Assembly: GCA_026985755.1 (NCBI GenBank)
Contig: JALSPX010000268.1
Span: 1-6,803, forward strand
DNA from: Sulfurovum sp.
GTDB lineage: Bacteria > Campylobacterota > Campylobacteria > Campylobacterales > Sulfurovaceae
Direction: 5' to 3'
Length of the DNA stretch: 6,803 nt
The notes beneath the pieces are model-generated. The model was not told the DNA's origin, ran no database searches, and saw only the letters and a program-made list of their open reading frames with translations. This document shows, in pieces, positions 1-6,755 of this stretch. Positions within the stretch are counted from its first letter, which is position 1. Each line of letters begins with the position of its first letter. A program made the translations under genes and the position numbers.

Positions 1-114
1 ATTGGTCAACAGTTGACAGAGATTGTCGTGACACCTGAGGAGATACAAGATATGACAATAGGACAAAAAGTAAGTATCAGTACAAAAGCATTTAGTCCAT
101 TGGTGCAATACTAA
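1..114 (+). CDS. C-terminal end of a TOBE/Mop-like molybdate-binding domain protein (5' partial)
   Basis: The frame is open from the first base to a TAA at 112-114 and gives 37 residues of a gene that begins outside the window. The pattern LTEIVVTPEEIQDM-TIGQKVSIS-TKAFSPLV resembles the second half of a TOBE/Mop domain: a strand, then 'T.E...+L.+.G..V....KA..V'. Such domains bind molybdate or tungstate in ModE regulators, ModC ATPases and stand-alone molbindins. The fragment cannot tell these apart; a ModE-like regulator or small TOBE protein seems most likely. It ends 16 bases before moeA on the same strand, so the two are probably co-transcribed, which supports a molybdenum-related role. 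The identification rests on a short stretch plus context. Confidence 0.6.
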   Translation: MGQQLTEIVVTPEEIQDMTIGQKVSISTKAFSPLVQY

Positions 115-130
115 AAAGAAGAGGAAAAAA

Positions 131-1366
131 ATGAAAAAATTACACTATCTCACTTTGACAGATGCCTACGAATTGGCGATAAAAGAGTCTCTAAAACAAA
201 AAGTAACCCAAGTTATGCTTGTGCCTCATGCACTGAATGCTGTCTTGGCAGAAGATGTTATCGTACAAAAAAATCTCCCTTCTTTTGATAACTCTGCTAT
301 GGATGGTTTTGCGTTTAAATATGAAGATAGAGGAAAAACACTTAAAATAGTGGCAAGCATTTTTGCGGGAGACAGACCTGAAGCTATCCTGAGCAATGGC
401 ACATGCTATAAGATAATGACAGGGGCTAAAGTCCCTCATGATGCAGACACTATTGTACCTATAGAGGATTGTAGTCATGTTTCCTCACAGAATGTCACTG
501 TCCCCCAAGATATTAAACAAGGTAATGCATTGAGACCCAAAGGTGAAGAGCAACGTGTGGGAAATGTCTTATTTAAAAAAGGCGAAATGGTGACTCCTGC
601 ACATATTGCGCTTTTGTCTTCTCAGGGTATTATGGGGGTGAAAGTCTATAAGCCTCTAAGTATTGCAGTGGTTGCAACAGGAGATGAACTCAAAGAACCA
701 TGGGAAGCAGCCAATGAAGATGAAATCTATAATTCAAACGCTTATGCACTGATTGCTATACTGGAAAAGTATGGCTTTAGAGGTACCTATGCAGGTTCTA
801 TCCCTGATAATTTAGAAGAGAGTATACACTTTATTTCTGGACTAAAGTCATATGATGTGATTATTACCACAGGTGGTATCAGTATGGGAGATGCAGATTT
901 TTTAGAAGAGGCTTTTTTGAGCAATGGGCTTGATGTGCTTTTTCATGGTATAGATGTAAAACCTGGACATCCAACTATGATGGGAACACTCGGTAACACT
1001 TTTGTGATGGCTATGCCTGGTAATCCTTTGGCAGCTATGATACATATCTTTTTACTCTCTTTGCCGATACTCTCTAAAATGCAAGGAAAAACAGCCTACC
1101 ATCATGATTTTGTTTATGCTAAAAATACCAAAAACTTTAAAGCAAGAGCAGGTAGATCCAATGTGGTATTGGGGCAGATGCATCATGGAGAATTTACCGT
1201 AACAAGTAACAATAAATATGGTTCTGGTATGATGACGCCTATTGTAGAGAGTAATGCGCTTGTTGTACTCAATGAGACGATTTCATCAGTAGAAGAGGGT
1301 GAGATGCTTAAAGTTATTTTATTTGATACTTTACCTCATGCAGAAAAAAATAAAACTGTAAATTAG
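131..1366 (+). CDS. moeA: MoeA, molybdopterin molybdenumtransferase
   Basis: Cytoplasmic enzyme of the last step of molybdenum cofactor synthesis: it inserts molybdate into adenylylated molybdopterin and releases AMP. At 411 residues it matches the usual MoeA length. Visible family motifs are DNSAMDGFA (residues 53-61), the MTGAKVPHDADTIVPIED stretch (96-113), LRPKGEE (134-140), ATGDEL (182-187), the molybdopterin-binding TTGGISMGDADF (246-257), KPGHP (277-281) and AMPGNPLAA (294-302). Residues from about 340 on form the C-terminal domain IV. The lysine often seen before the proline in KPGKP is histidine here, a position that varies in the family. The ATG is preceded by an AGAGGAAAAA ribosome-binding stretch (119-128), supporting this start. 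It follows a TOBE-domain gene by 16 bases, so the two probably form a molybdenum operon. Nothing suggests damage. Confidence 0.96.
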   Translation: MKKLHYLTLTDAYELAIKESLKQKVTQVMLVPHALNAVLAEDVIVQKNLPSFDNSAMDGFAFKYEDRGKTLKIVASIFAGDRPEAILSNGTCYKIMTGAKVPHDADTIVPIEDCSHVSSQNVTVPQDIKQGNALRPKGEEQRVGNVLFKKGEMVTPAHIALLSSQGIMGVKVYKPLSIAVVATGDELKEPWEAANEDEIYNSNAYALIAILEKYGFRGTYAGSIPDNLEESIHFISGLKSYDVIITTGGISMGDADFLEEAFLSNGLDVLFHGIDVKPGHPTMMGTLGNTFVMAMPGNPLAAMIHIFLLSLPILSKMQGKTAYHHDFVYAKNTKNFKARAGRSNVVLGQMHHGEFTVTSNNKYGSGMMTPIVESNALVVLNETISSVEEGEMLKVILFDTLPHAEKNKTVN

Positions 1367-1377
1367 AGAGACTTTAG

Positions 1378-1383
1378 TATAAT
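1378..1383 (+). promoter_or_regulatory. Perfect TATAAT -10-like box directly before the DUF389 gene
   Basis: TATAAT ends five bases before the ATG at 1389. If it is used by the housekeeping sigma factor, transcription would begin at or next to the A of the start codon and give a leaderless or nearly leaderless mRNA. No clear -35 box is seen, but Campylobacterota promoters often lack one. A chance match in AT-rich intergenic DNA is possible. Confidence 0.4.
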
Positions 1384-1388
1384 CTATC

Positions 1389-3275
1389 ATGATTTATTAT
1401 ATATATGCAGATAACAAACAATCGTTTATAGATGAGGTTAAACCCTATCTGGAAGATAAAGAGATAAGGTATCTTCCTTTTTCTATGTTGGGTGCTTTGG
1501 ATATAGCAGAAGTATCACACTTTATAGCCACAGGATGTTTGAATGAACTAAAACTTCTTATGGGTATAGCACATCAAAATGATATACCTCTAGGTATCAT
1601 ACCCTCAGTAGAACAAAAAGAACTGATCAAAACATTTGGGCTTAGCAGTAAAATAGAAGATGCGGTAGCATTGGCATTAGAAATACAAGAGAAAAAAATT
1701 GATTTGCTCTATTGTAATGGGGAAATCGTATTACAAGAAGTAGTCGTTGGAGATGCTCCGCCACTAGATAGTTTTGATTCTACACTCAATGGCAAAACGC
1801 ATTTTGATAGATTTAAACTATTTTGGCAGACATTGAAGCGGGTGAAAGCACTTAAGCATACACAATTTAAAATAACAGACGCCAAGGAGAATGAGATTAA
1901 GTTCTCTGCTGTGGGAATCGTCGGAATAGAGTATAAAAACAATACCTTTGCTTCTAAACTCATTGCCTCTGAGTTAAGTGCGACAGATGGTAAACTTATA
2001 GCAGTGATACTTGCACCCACTTCGATTGTGCAATATATGGGGTATTTATTTAAATCTTTGGTCTCTCATATTACGCCTAGTACATTACCAAAATCAGTTG
2101 GGTATATACGTAGCAGCAAAATAATGATTGAGCCCAAAGAGACAATGGATGTACTCATAGACTCGGCTCAAAAACAAATCACTCCTATAGAGCTTGAGGT
2201 AGCAGGGAAGGCACTTGCATTAAGTGTAGGAACATCATTTTGGGAAAAACAGAGTACTCAGACAAGCAGTAAAGACAGTATCAAATTAGACCATTTGCCA
2301 TCAGATGAAGAGAGTACAAACTATTTATCCCAAGCAATTCCACTTTTCTCTCATGCAAGCAAAGAGCAGTATGCTTCACTCTTTACAAATTTAAGAGAAG
2401 AGAGCCGTCTGAGTCAAAACTTTATGGTATTGCTTATCCTTGCAACCATGATAGCTACGTTTGGATTGTTTATCAACTCCTCTTCTGTAATTATCGGGGC
2501 GATGCTTTTAGCCCCACTTATGCAACCTATAGTAAGCCTCTCTATGGGAGTATTGAGGCAAGATACTACACTACAGCTTAATGGTGCCAAGACGATAGCA
2601 ATTGGTGTTTTTACTGTATTGCTAACTGCAGCGCTCATCGCATTGTTTATTCCTATGGAAAGACTTACTACAGAGATGGCAGGACGTTTAAGTCCTACTA
2701 TTTTGGATCTTTTTGTTGCCATAGTATCTGGAGCTGCAGCGGCTTATGCAAAGTCCAATGAGAAGATACTAGGAAGCCTTGCTGGCGTGGCTATTGCTGT
2801 GGCATTGGTACCACCTATTGCAGTTGCAGGTATTGGTATTGGTTGGGGTGACTGGTCCATGTTTTCAACTGCTTTTTTGCTTTTTATTACGAACCTTGTA
2901 GGTATTGTATTAGCCGCGGCATTTATCTTTGCTATGTTGGGATTCTCGCCTCTGCATTTAGCAAAAAAAGGTATTACGATATGGTTTATTATTGTTGCAT
3001 TGGTAGCCATACCTTTAGACCTTTCATTTTCTAAAATGCAAGAAGATATACGTATACAAAAAACCCTATCCAATCTAGCATTTAGTGTAGGAGAACATAG
3101 CGTAAAGCTAACACATATAGAGCTAGTACATCGTGCAAAAATAGATGAGATTCGATGTGAAGTGATAAGCTCAGGCATCTTAAGTAAAGAAGAAAAAGCT
3201 AGACTCAAAGAAGCAATTTTAAAGAGCATAAGAAAAGAAGCAGTCGTTATTGTAACGTTTAGGTATAGGTTGTAG
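1389..3275 (+). CDS. DUF389 (TIGR00341-type) membrane protein with an N-terminal degenerate diacylglycerol-kinase-like domain
   Basis: A 628-residue protein of unknown function. Residues 1 to about 282 follow the layout of the DAGK/NAD-kinase fold. They contain IATGCLNE (46-53) where lipid kinases have GGDGTLNE, PLGIIPSVEQKE (67-78) where they have PLGIIPLGTGND, then KKIDLLYCNG (102-111), ATDGKLIAVIL (198-208) and ITPIELEVAGKALALSVG (264-281). The Asp of GGDGT and every Gly of GTGND are missing, so kinase activity is unlikely. After a polar linker (about 285-335) comes the DUF389 membrane domain with about seven hydrophobic segments, near 344-363, 366-389, 401-421, 437-454, 460-485, 490-518 and 528-546. 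Its signature is FINSSSVIIGAMLLAPLMQP (361-380). Residues 548-628 form a charged tail, probably cytoplasmic. ATG 1389 is the only reasonable start: an in-frame TAA lies three codons upstream, and the kinase-like fold begins at once. No good ribosome-binding site is visible. The stop codon overlaps the first base group of a REP-like repeat. Confidence 0.85.
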   Translation: MIYYIYADNKQSFIDEVKPYLEDKEIRYLPFSMLGALDIAEVSHFIATGCLNELKLLMGIAHQNDIPLGIIPSVEQKELIKTFGLSSKIEDAVALALEIQEKKIDLLYCNGEIVLQEVVVGDAPPLDSFDSTLNGKTHFDRFKLFWQTLKRVKALKHTQFKITDAKENEIKFSAVGIVGIEYKNNTFASKLIASELSATDGKLIAVILAPTSIVQYMGYLFKSLVSHITPSTLPKSVGYIRSSKIMIEPKETMDVLIDSAQKQITPIELEVAGKALALSVGTSFWEKQSTQTSSKDSIKLDHLPSDEESTNYLSQAIPLFSHASKEQYASLFTNLREESRLSQNFMVLLILATMIATFGLFINSSSVIIGAMLLAPLMQPIVSLSMGVLRQDTTLQLNGAKTIAIGVFTVLLTAALIALFIPMERLTTEMAGRLSPTILDLFVAIVSGAAAAYAKSNEKILGSLAGVAIAVALVPPIAVAGIGIGWGDWSMFSTAFLLFITNLVGIVLAAAFIFAMLGFSPLHLAKKGITIWFIIVALVAIPLDLSFSKMQEDIRIQKTLSNLAFSVGEHSVKLTHIELVHRAKIDEIRCEVISSGILSKEEKARLKEAILKSIRKEAVVIVTFRYRL

Positions 3276-3346
3276 GGGTAGATTCCATATCTGCCTATAA
3301 GAAATATTGTCAATAAGAAAAGGGTCAATATGGAATTGACCCCTAC
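3272..3346. repeat. REP-like inverted pair (BIME-like) between convergent genes
   Basis: Two units face each other. The left unit (plus strand, 3272-3296) is GTAG, then an 8-base stem GGGTAGAT, loop TCCAT, and ATCTGCCT; all eight pairs form, two of them G-T. The right unit (minus strand, 3346 down to 3322) is GTAG, stem GGGTCAAT, the same loop TCCAT, and ATTGACCC; all eight are Watson-Crick pairs. The first 19 bases of the two units agree at 17 positions. At stem pairs 5 and 6 both partners differ between the units (A-T against C-G, G-C against A-T), so pairing is kept. A GTAG foot next to a small hairpin, in head-to-head pairs between genes, is the known design of REP elements moved by Y1 (RAYT) transposases. 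The left unit starts inside the stop codon of the DUF389 gene and the right ends three bases from the tyrA stop. Assignment to the REP class is inference; copy number elsewhere is unknown. Confidence 0.7.
3312..3342 (-). terminator. Rho-independent terminator of tyrA, formed by the right REP-like hairpin
   Basis: Read on the minus strand, the perfect 8-bp stem GGGTCAAT/ATTGACCC with a five-base loop begins seven bases after the tyrA stop codon. It is followed at once by TTTTCTTATT. A GC-containing stem followed by a T-rich run is the usual intrinsic terminator design. On the plus strand the left hairpin is followed by ATAAGAAATA, so no matching terminator is seen for the DUF389 gene. Confidence 0.65.
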
Positions 3347-3349
3347 GAA

Positions 3350-4189
3350 TTACAATATATTATGAAGTGTGTTGGCCTTGCTCATCCAAGTGTTGAGTCT
3401 GTCCCACTCTTCATTCTCTACCATTTTTTGACATTTTTTGAGTTCTGATTGAAATGTATGAATGGCTTCTAGTAGATTCTCTTTATTTTGTCTAAAAACG
3501 TCTTCCCACATATTGGGACTAGACTTTGCTATACGACTCATATCTTTAAATCCTCCTCCTGCAAGGGCAATAATGCTCTCTCTGGCTTCCTGCTCCATGA
3601 CGCTGTTTGCCAAAGCATAAGAGATAGCATGTGGCATATGTGAGATAAATGCCGCATGTCTATCGTGCTCACTGGCATCCATATAGACCAATTTCATACC
3701 AATATCTTCAAAAAGTGTTTGCGCAACATTTTGTTGGTACGTACCTGATTTTTCCAAATCACACAACACAACAACTTTTCCTTGATACAAGTTAGCCATC
3801 GCTGCAGTAGGACCAAATTTTTCTGTACCTGTCATAGGGTGTGCCGTGACAAAATGTTTACGTATCTTTGTTGGGATAGCATTTGATATCTTCTCCTTGG
3901 TACTTCCTAAATCAATGATAGTGCACTTAGGATGGAGATTGGTGAATTGTTTTGCAACAGAGATAATACCATCTACAGGGATACAGAGAAAAATGATGTC
4001 ACACTGTGATAAATCAGAAATATCCGTTACAATTTCATCTACAAGTTTTAGTGATAATGCTTCTTTGCAGTGTGAGGGATTGTGATCTAAACCAATGAAA
4101 TAATAAGGCTTCTGTGTCTCTTGTAGTGCGATACTCAGTGAGCCACCCATTAATCCAAGACCAACAAGTCCAATGGTTTTTTTTTGCAT
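3350..4189 (-). CDS. tyrA: Prephenate dehydrogenase TyrA
   Basis: Cytoplasmic enzyme of tyrosine synthesis that oxidatively decarboxylates prephenate to 4-hydroxyphenylpyruvate. The 279 residues fit a single-function TyrA without chorismate mutase or ACT domains. The Rossmann loop GLGLMGG is at residues 10-16. The acidic residue after strand two (D35 in GLDHNP) favours NAD+ over NADP+. Further landmarks are IDLGSTKEK (92-100), AHPMTGTEKFGP (116-127) with the expected catalytic His117, SHMPHAISYALA (183-194), and GGGFKDMSRIAKSSPNMWED (211-230), where Arg219 probably binds the substrate carboxylate. The C-terminal helices form the dimer domain. The ATG is preceded by AAGG eight bases upstream on the minus strand. 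It is divergent from bamA and convergent with the DUF389 gene; an extended -10 box lies upstream and a hairpin terminator directly after the stop. Some relatives also use arogenate, which the sequence does not settle. Confidence 0.94.
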   Translation of the reverse strand: MQKKTIGLVGLGLMGGSLSIALQETQKPYYFIGLDHNPSHCKEALSLKLVDEIVTDISDLSQCDIIFLCIPVDGIISVAKQFTNLHPKCTIIDLGSTKEKISNAIPTKIRKHFVTAHPMTGTEKFGPTAAMANLYQGKVVVLCDLEKSGTYQQNVAQTLFEDIGMKLVYMDASEHDRHAAFISHMPHAISYALANSVMEQEARESIIALAGGGFKDMSRIAKSSPNMWEDVFRQNKENLLEAIHTFQSELKKCQKMVENEEWDRLNTWMSKANTLHNIL

Positions 4190-4222
4190 ATTCTATGCCT
4201 TTATCTCTAAATTATTTACTGG

Positions 4223-4231
4223 ATTATAGCA
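4223..4231 (-). promoter_or_regulatory. Extended -10 promoter box for tyrA (TGCTATAAT)
   Basis: On the minus strand the intergenic region holds TGC followed by a perfect TATAAT, the extended -10 form of a housekeeping promoter. Transcription would start near 4216 and leave a leader of about 27 bases before the tyrA ATG, with AAGG inside it. No convincing -35 box is present. Confidence 0.55.
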
Positions 4232-4264
4232 TTATTTTTTATGAGTCTCTTATAGGAATAAAGA

Positions 4265-4270
4265 TAAAAT
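4265..4270 (+). promoter_or_regulatory. Probable -10 box for bamA (TAAAAT)
   Basis: TAAAAT matches five of six bases of the -10 consensus. It would place the transcript start near 4277, about 23 bases before the ATG at 4300. The sequence upstream (4231-4258) is T-rich, as is usual for Campylobacterota promoters, but there is no clear -35 box. A is so common here that other boxes nearby cannot be excluded. Confidence 0.4.
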
Positions 4271-4299
4271 ATTAACAAATTACCTTAAGGTTGATTAGA

Positions 4300-6606
4300 A
4301 TGATTAAAAAAATAGCATTGGCTTGGATGTTGCTGGGTGCACTACTTACAGCACAACAAATTACACAAATTAAATTTATAGGATTGGCGCATCTTTCTCC
4401 TTCTGTTGCAGAAGAAATAGCAGGTATTAGAACAGGTGACCAAATAGACGCGACAAAAATAAATAAGTCTATTCAAAACTTTTTTTCTCAAGGATATTTT
4501 AAAGATGTATGGGTAGAGAAGCAGGGAAGTACACTTATTTATCATTTTAAAGAAAAAGTTGCTATCGCAAAAATAGAGATTAAAGGGTATGGCTCTGGTG
4601 ATGAAGGGATTAAACTCTTAGAAGGTATTGGGCTAAAAAAAGGTGATTTGTATGATGAAAGAGAGATGAATAGAGCAAAAGAAGCACTTATCTCTAAGCT
4701 TGAGGCAGAAGGATATTACGACACAGTTGTAGAGATAAGTAAAGTGCCTGTGGGCGAAAATAGTGTAGCACTCACTTTTGAGGTGAATAAAGGTGAAAAA
4801 ATAAAAATAAAAAAGATAAATTTTACAGGTGCAAAAGAGCTGGGGACAAGTGATTTGGAATTTGATCTTGCCAATAAAGAGGAAGATTTTTTAGGTTGGA
4901 TGCCTTTTATGAATAACGGTGTGGCACGTATTGATCAGCTTGAATACGATGCATTGAGATTAAAAGATGTCTATATGAAACATGGGTATGTGGATGCGTA
5001 TGTGAGTAAACCTTTGATGCGTGTGGATTTTGGTTCATACCATTCAGAAATAGATTATCAAATTAAAGAAGGTAAACAGTATCGTATCGGAGATGTGAGG
5101 ATTTCCCAAAAGATTGATGGGCTTGATAGTGAAGCGCTTTTAGGAAAATTGACATTAAAAAAAGGAAAAATTTTTAATATAAAACGTATGCGTAAAGACA
5201 TACAACTACTCAAAGAAGCTGTAGGTAACCTGGGATATGCCTATGCCCAGGTAGTGCCACAAATGCATAAAAATCCTCAAGATAATACAATAAGTATTGA
5301 ATATATGTTACGCTCTGGAAAAAAAGTAACCATCAATGATGTCATTATTACTGGTAATGAGAGTACCAAAGATAGAGTGATACGTCGTTATCTCTACTTG
5401 GCACCTGGTGATACATATAATGCTACAGATCTAAAAGATTCCAAAAATGCTTTAGGAAGGACAGGTTTCTTTGAAAAAGTAGATATACAGAGTCAAAGGA
5501 TTTCAGAAGATACAATCAACTTATTAGTCAAGGTAAAGGAGACAGCAACAGGTACTATTTCTGCTGGTGGGGGATACGGATCATTGGAAAAGCTTATGGT
5601 TAATGCATCTGTCTCAGATAAAAACTTTTTAGGTTCAGGCATTGCGGCGAGTGCTGGATTCAACCTTTCAAAAATCTCAACAAGTTATAATCTTTCGTTT
5701 ACCAATCCAAAACTTTGGGATAGTCCATATAGCTTAGGATTTTCACTCTATAAAAAGAATTATAAATATACAAACTTTACACAAGATCAAACAGGGGCTT
5801 CATTGACACTGGGGAGAGAATTTTTAAGACATTTTCATGCTTCTGTAGGTGCAGGCTATGTGGATAATCAATCTCAGAGAAATGACAATAACTATACGGC
5901 GACTGGTTCATCTCTAGATAATACTATTAAGCCAAGCGAAGAACTAATTGACCGCTATTATAGTGATAAATATACCAAGACATCTCTCTATGCATCACTC
6001 TCATTTGACAATACAGATGATTTTTATACCCCACGTACAGGAATGATAGCTGCCATAAACATGGAGTTTGCTAACCTTGATGGGAACGATTTTAACCGTA
6101 CCAAATATCCTGGTGGTTATGGTAACTATGTGAAAACATCAGGGAAACTTGGGCTATACTATGGTGTAGAAGATTGGATTGATTATGATTTGATTTTTAG
6201 GTTTAAAGCTAGGGTTTCCAATATCGCATCGACCAATGGAGAGAAAATACCTGTTGCCGAAAAACTTTTTATGGGTGGGATTAATTCTGTGAGGGGCTAT
6301 CGACCATATTCCATTACACCTGGAGATGAATATGGGTTTATTACAGGTGGGAAAAAACGTGCATCAGCCAGTATAGAAGCAAGTATCCCTCTTTCAGAAG
6401 CAGCAATGATGCGATTGACATTCTTTTATGACTATGGGATGATAGGAGAAAATAGTTTCAATGAAATCAAACGCTCTGGTGCAGGGGCTATGATTGAATG
6501 GCGATCACCGTTGGGACCTATTAATCTTATTTTTGCAAGAGCATTAGATGATAAAAAAGGTGATAGAACATCCAATTTTGAATTCTCGATGGGAACAAAA
6601 TTTTAG
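4300..6606 (+). CDS. bamA: BamA, Omp85-family outer-membrane protein assembly factor
   Basis: Essential outer-membrane protein that folds and inserts beta-barrel proteins. I place the start at ATG 4300 (768 residues): AAGG at 4287-4290 lies nine bases before it, whereas an in-frame TTG at 4291 directly abuts the AAGG. The N-terminus MIKKIALAWMLLGALLTAQQ is a Sec signal peptide, probably cleaved after LTA (about residue 18). Five POTRA domains follow at about 19-86, 87-165, 166-258, 259-340 and 341-414; POTRA5 is clear, with VIITGNESTKDRVIRRYL. The barrel covers about 415-768. It includes the VRGY motif (664-667) of the conserved loop L6, just after FMGGINS, and ends in FEFSMGTKF, a terminal-Phe signature of outer-membrane barrels. 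The overall plan is slightly shorter than the 810-residue E. coli protein. The gene is complete, and diverges from tyrA with its own probable promoter. Confidence 0.95.
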   Translation: MIKKIALAWMLLGALLTAQQITQIKFIGLAHLSPSVAEEIAGIRTGDQIDATKINKSIQNFFSQGYFKDVWVEKQGSTLIYHFKEKVAIAKIEIKGYGSGDEGIKLLEGIGLKKGDLYDEREMNRAKEALISKLEAEGYYDTVVEISKVPVGENSVALTFEVNKGEKIKIKKINFTGAKELGTSDLEFDLANKEEDFLGWMPFMNNGVARIDQLEYDALRLKDVYMKHGYVDAYVSKPLMRVDFGSYHSEIDYQIKEGKQYRIGDVRISQKIDGLDSEALLGKLTLKKGKIFNIKRMRKDIQLLKEAVGNLGYAYAQVVPQMHKNPQDNTISIEYMLRSGKKVTINDVIITGNESTKDRVIRRYLYLAPGDTYNATDLKDSKNALGRTGFFEKVDIQSQRISEDTINLLVKVKETATGTISAGGGYGSLEKLMVNASVSDKNFLGSGIAASAGFNLSKISTSYNLSFTNPKLWDSPYSLGFSLYKKNYKYTNFTQDQTGASLTLGREFLRHFHASVGAGYVDNQSQRNDNNYTATGSSLDNTIKPSEELIDRYYSDKYTKTSLYASLSFDNTDDFYTPRTGMIAAINMEFANLDGNDFNRTKYPGGYGNYVKTSGKLGLYYGVEDWIDYDLIFRFKARVSNIASTNGEKIPVAEKLFMGGINSVRGYRPYSITPGDEYGFITGGKKRASASIEASIPLSEAAMMRLTFFYDYGMIGENSFNEIKRSGAGAMIEWRSPLGPINLIFARALDDKKGDRTSNFEFSMGTKF

Positions 6607-6656
6607 AAAGTGTTGATTAGATAATTGAACCCTCTGATTAACCTAAACATTCACAA

Positions 6657-6755
6657 TGGGTTTTGCAAATGTAAGATTGTGCAAAAGATTTATAAGTCCT
6701 AGCCATAGCTAAGACGCCTTAAATATTTTGTGCAAGATTGCGTTTGCAAAGCCCA
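6657..6755 (+). repeat. Long imperfect hairpin downstream of bamA, possible structured RNA or mobile palindromic repeat
   Basis: TGGGTTTTGCAAA (6657-6669) pairs with TTTGCAAAGCCCA (6743-6755), and pairing continues inward almost without gaps to about 6692/6720. I count three mismatched pairs among the first 36. A small TAGC-CATA-GCTA hairpin (6700-6711 region) sits at the tip. Five of the pairs are G-T (6661/6751, 6670/6742, 6672/6740, 6680/6732, 6681/6731). They would be G-U pairs in plus-strand RNA but A-C clashes in the opposite strand. It begins 50 bases after the bamA stop, with no T-run after it, so it is not a standard intrinsic terminator. A 3' end processing or protective structure, an independent small RNA, or a palindromic insertion are all possible. 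Confidence 0.55.

Noticed and set aside
3272..3296. Left REP-like hairpin as intrinsic terminator for the DUF389 gene
   Set aside because: No T-run follows on the plus strand (ATAAGAAATA), and the stem holds two G-T pairs, so it is a weak candidate.
2744..3328. Open minus-strand frame of 194 codons opposite the end of the DUF389 gene and the repeat pair
   Set aside because: It mirrors the membrane-domain coding sequence of the real gene, has no recognisable domain or ribosome-binding site, and runs through the REP-like left unit.
3846..4085. Plus-strand frame of 79 codons inside tyrA
   Set aside because: It lies opposite conserved TyrA coding sequence, with no ribosome-binding site and no family-like features.
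4291..4299. Upstream TTG as start of bamA, adding three residues
   Set aside because: The AAGG ribosome-binding site directly abuts the TTG but lies nine bases before the ATG at 4300, and the signal peptide begins naturally with MIKK.
6614..6640. Direct repeat TGATTA at 6614-6619 and 6635-6640
   Set aside because: Six bases in AT-rich DNA are expected by chance, and nothing lies between or beside them that suggests a regulator site.
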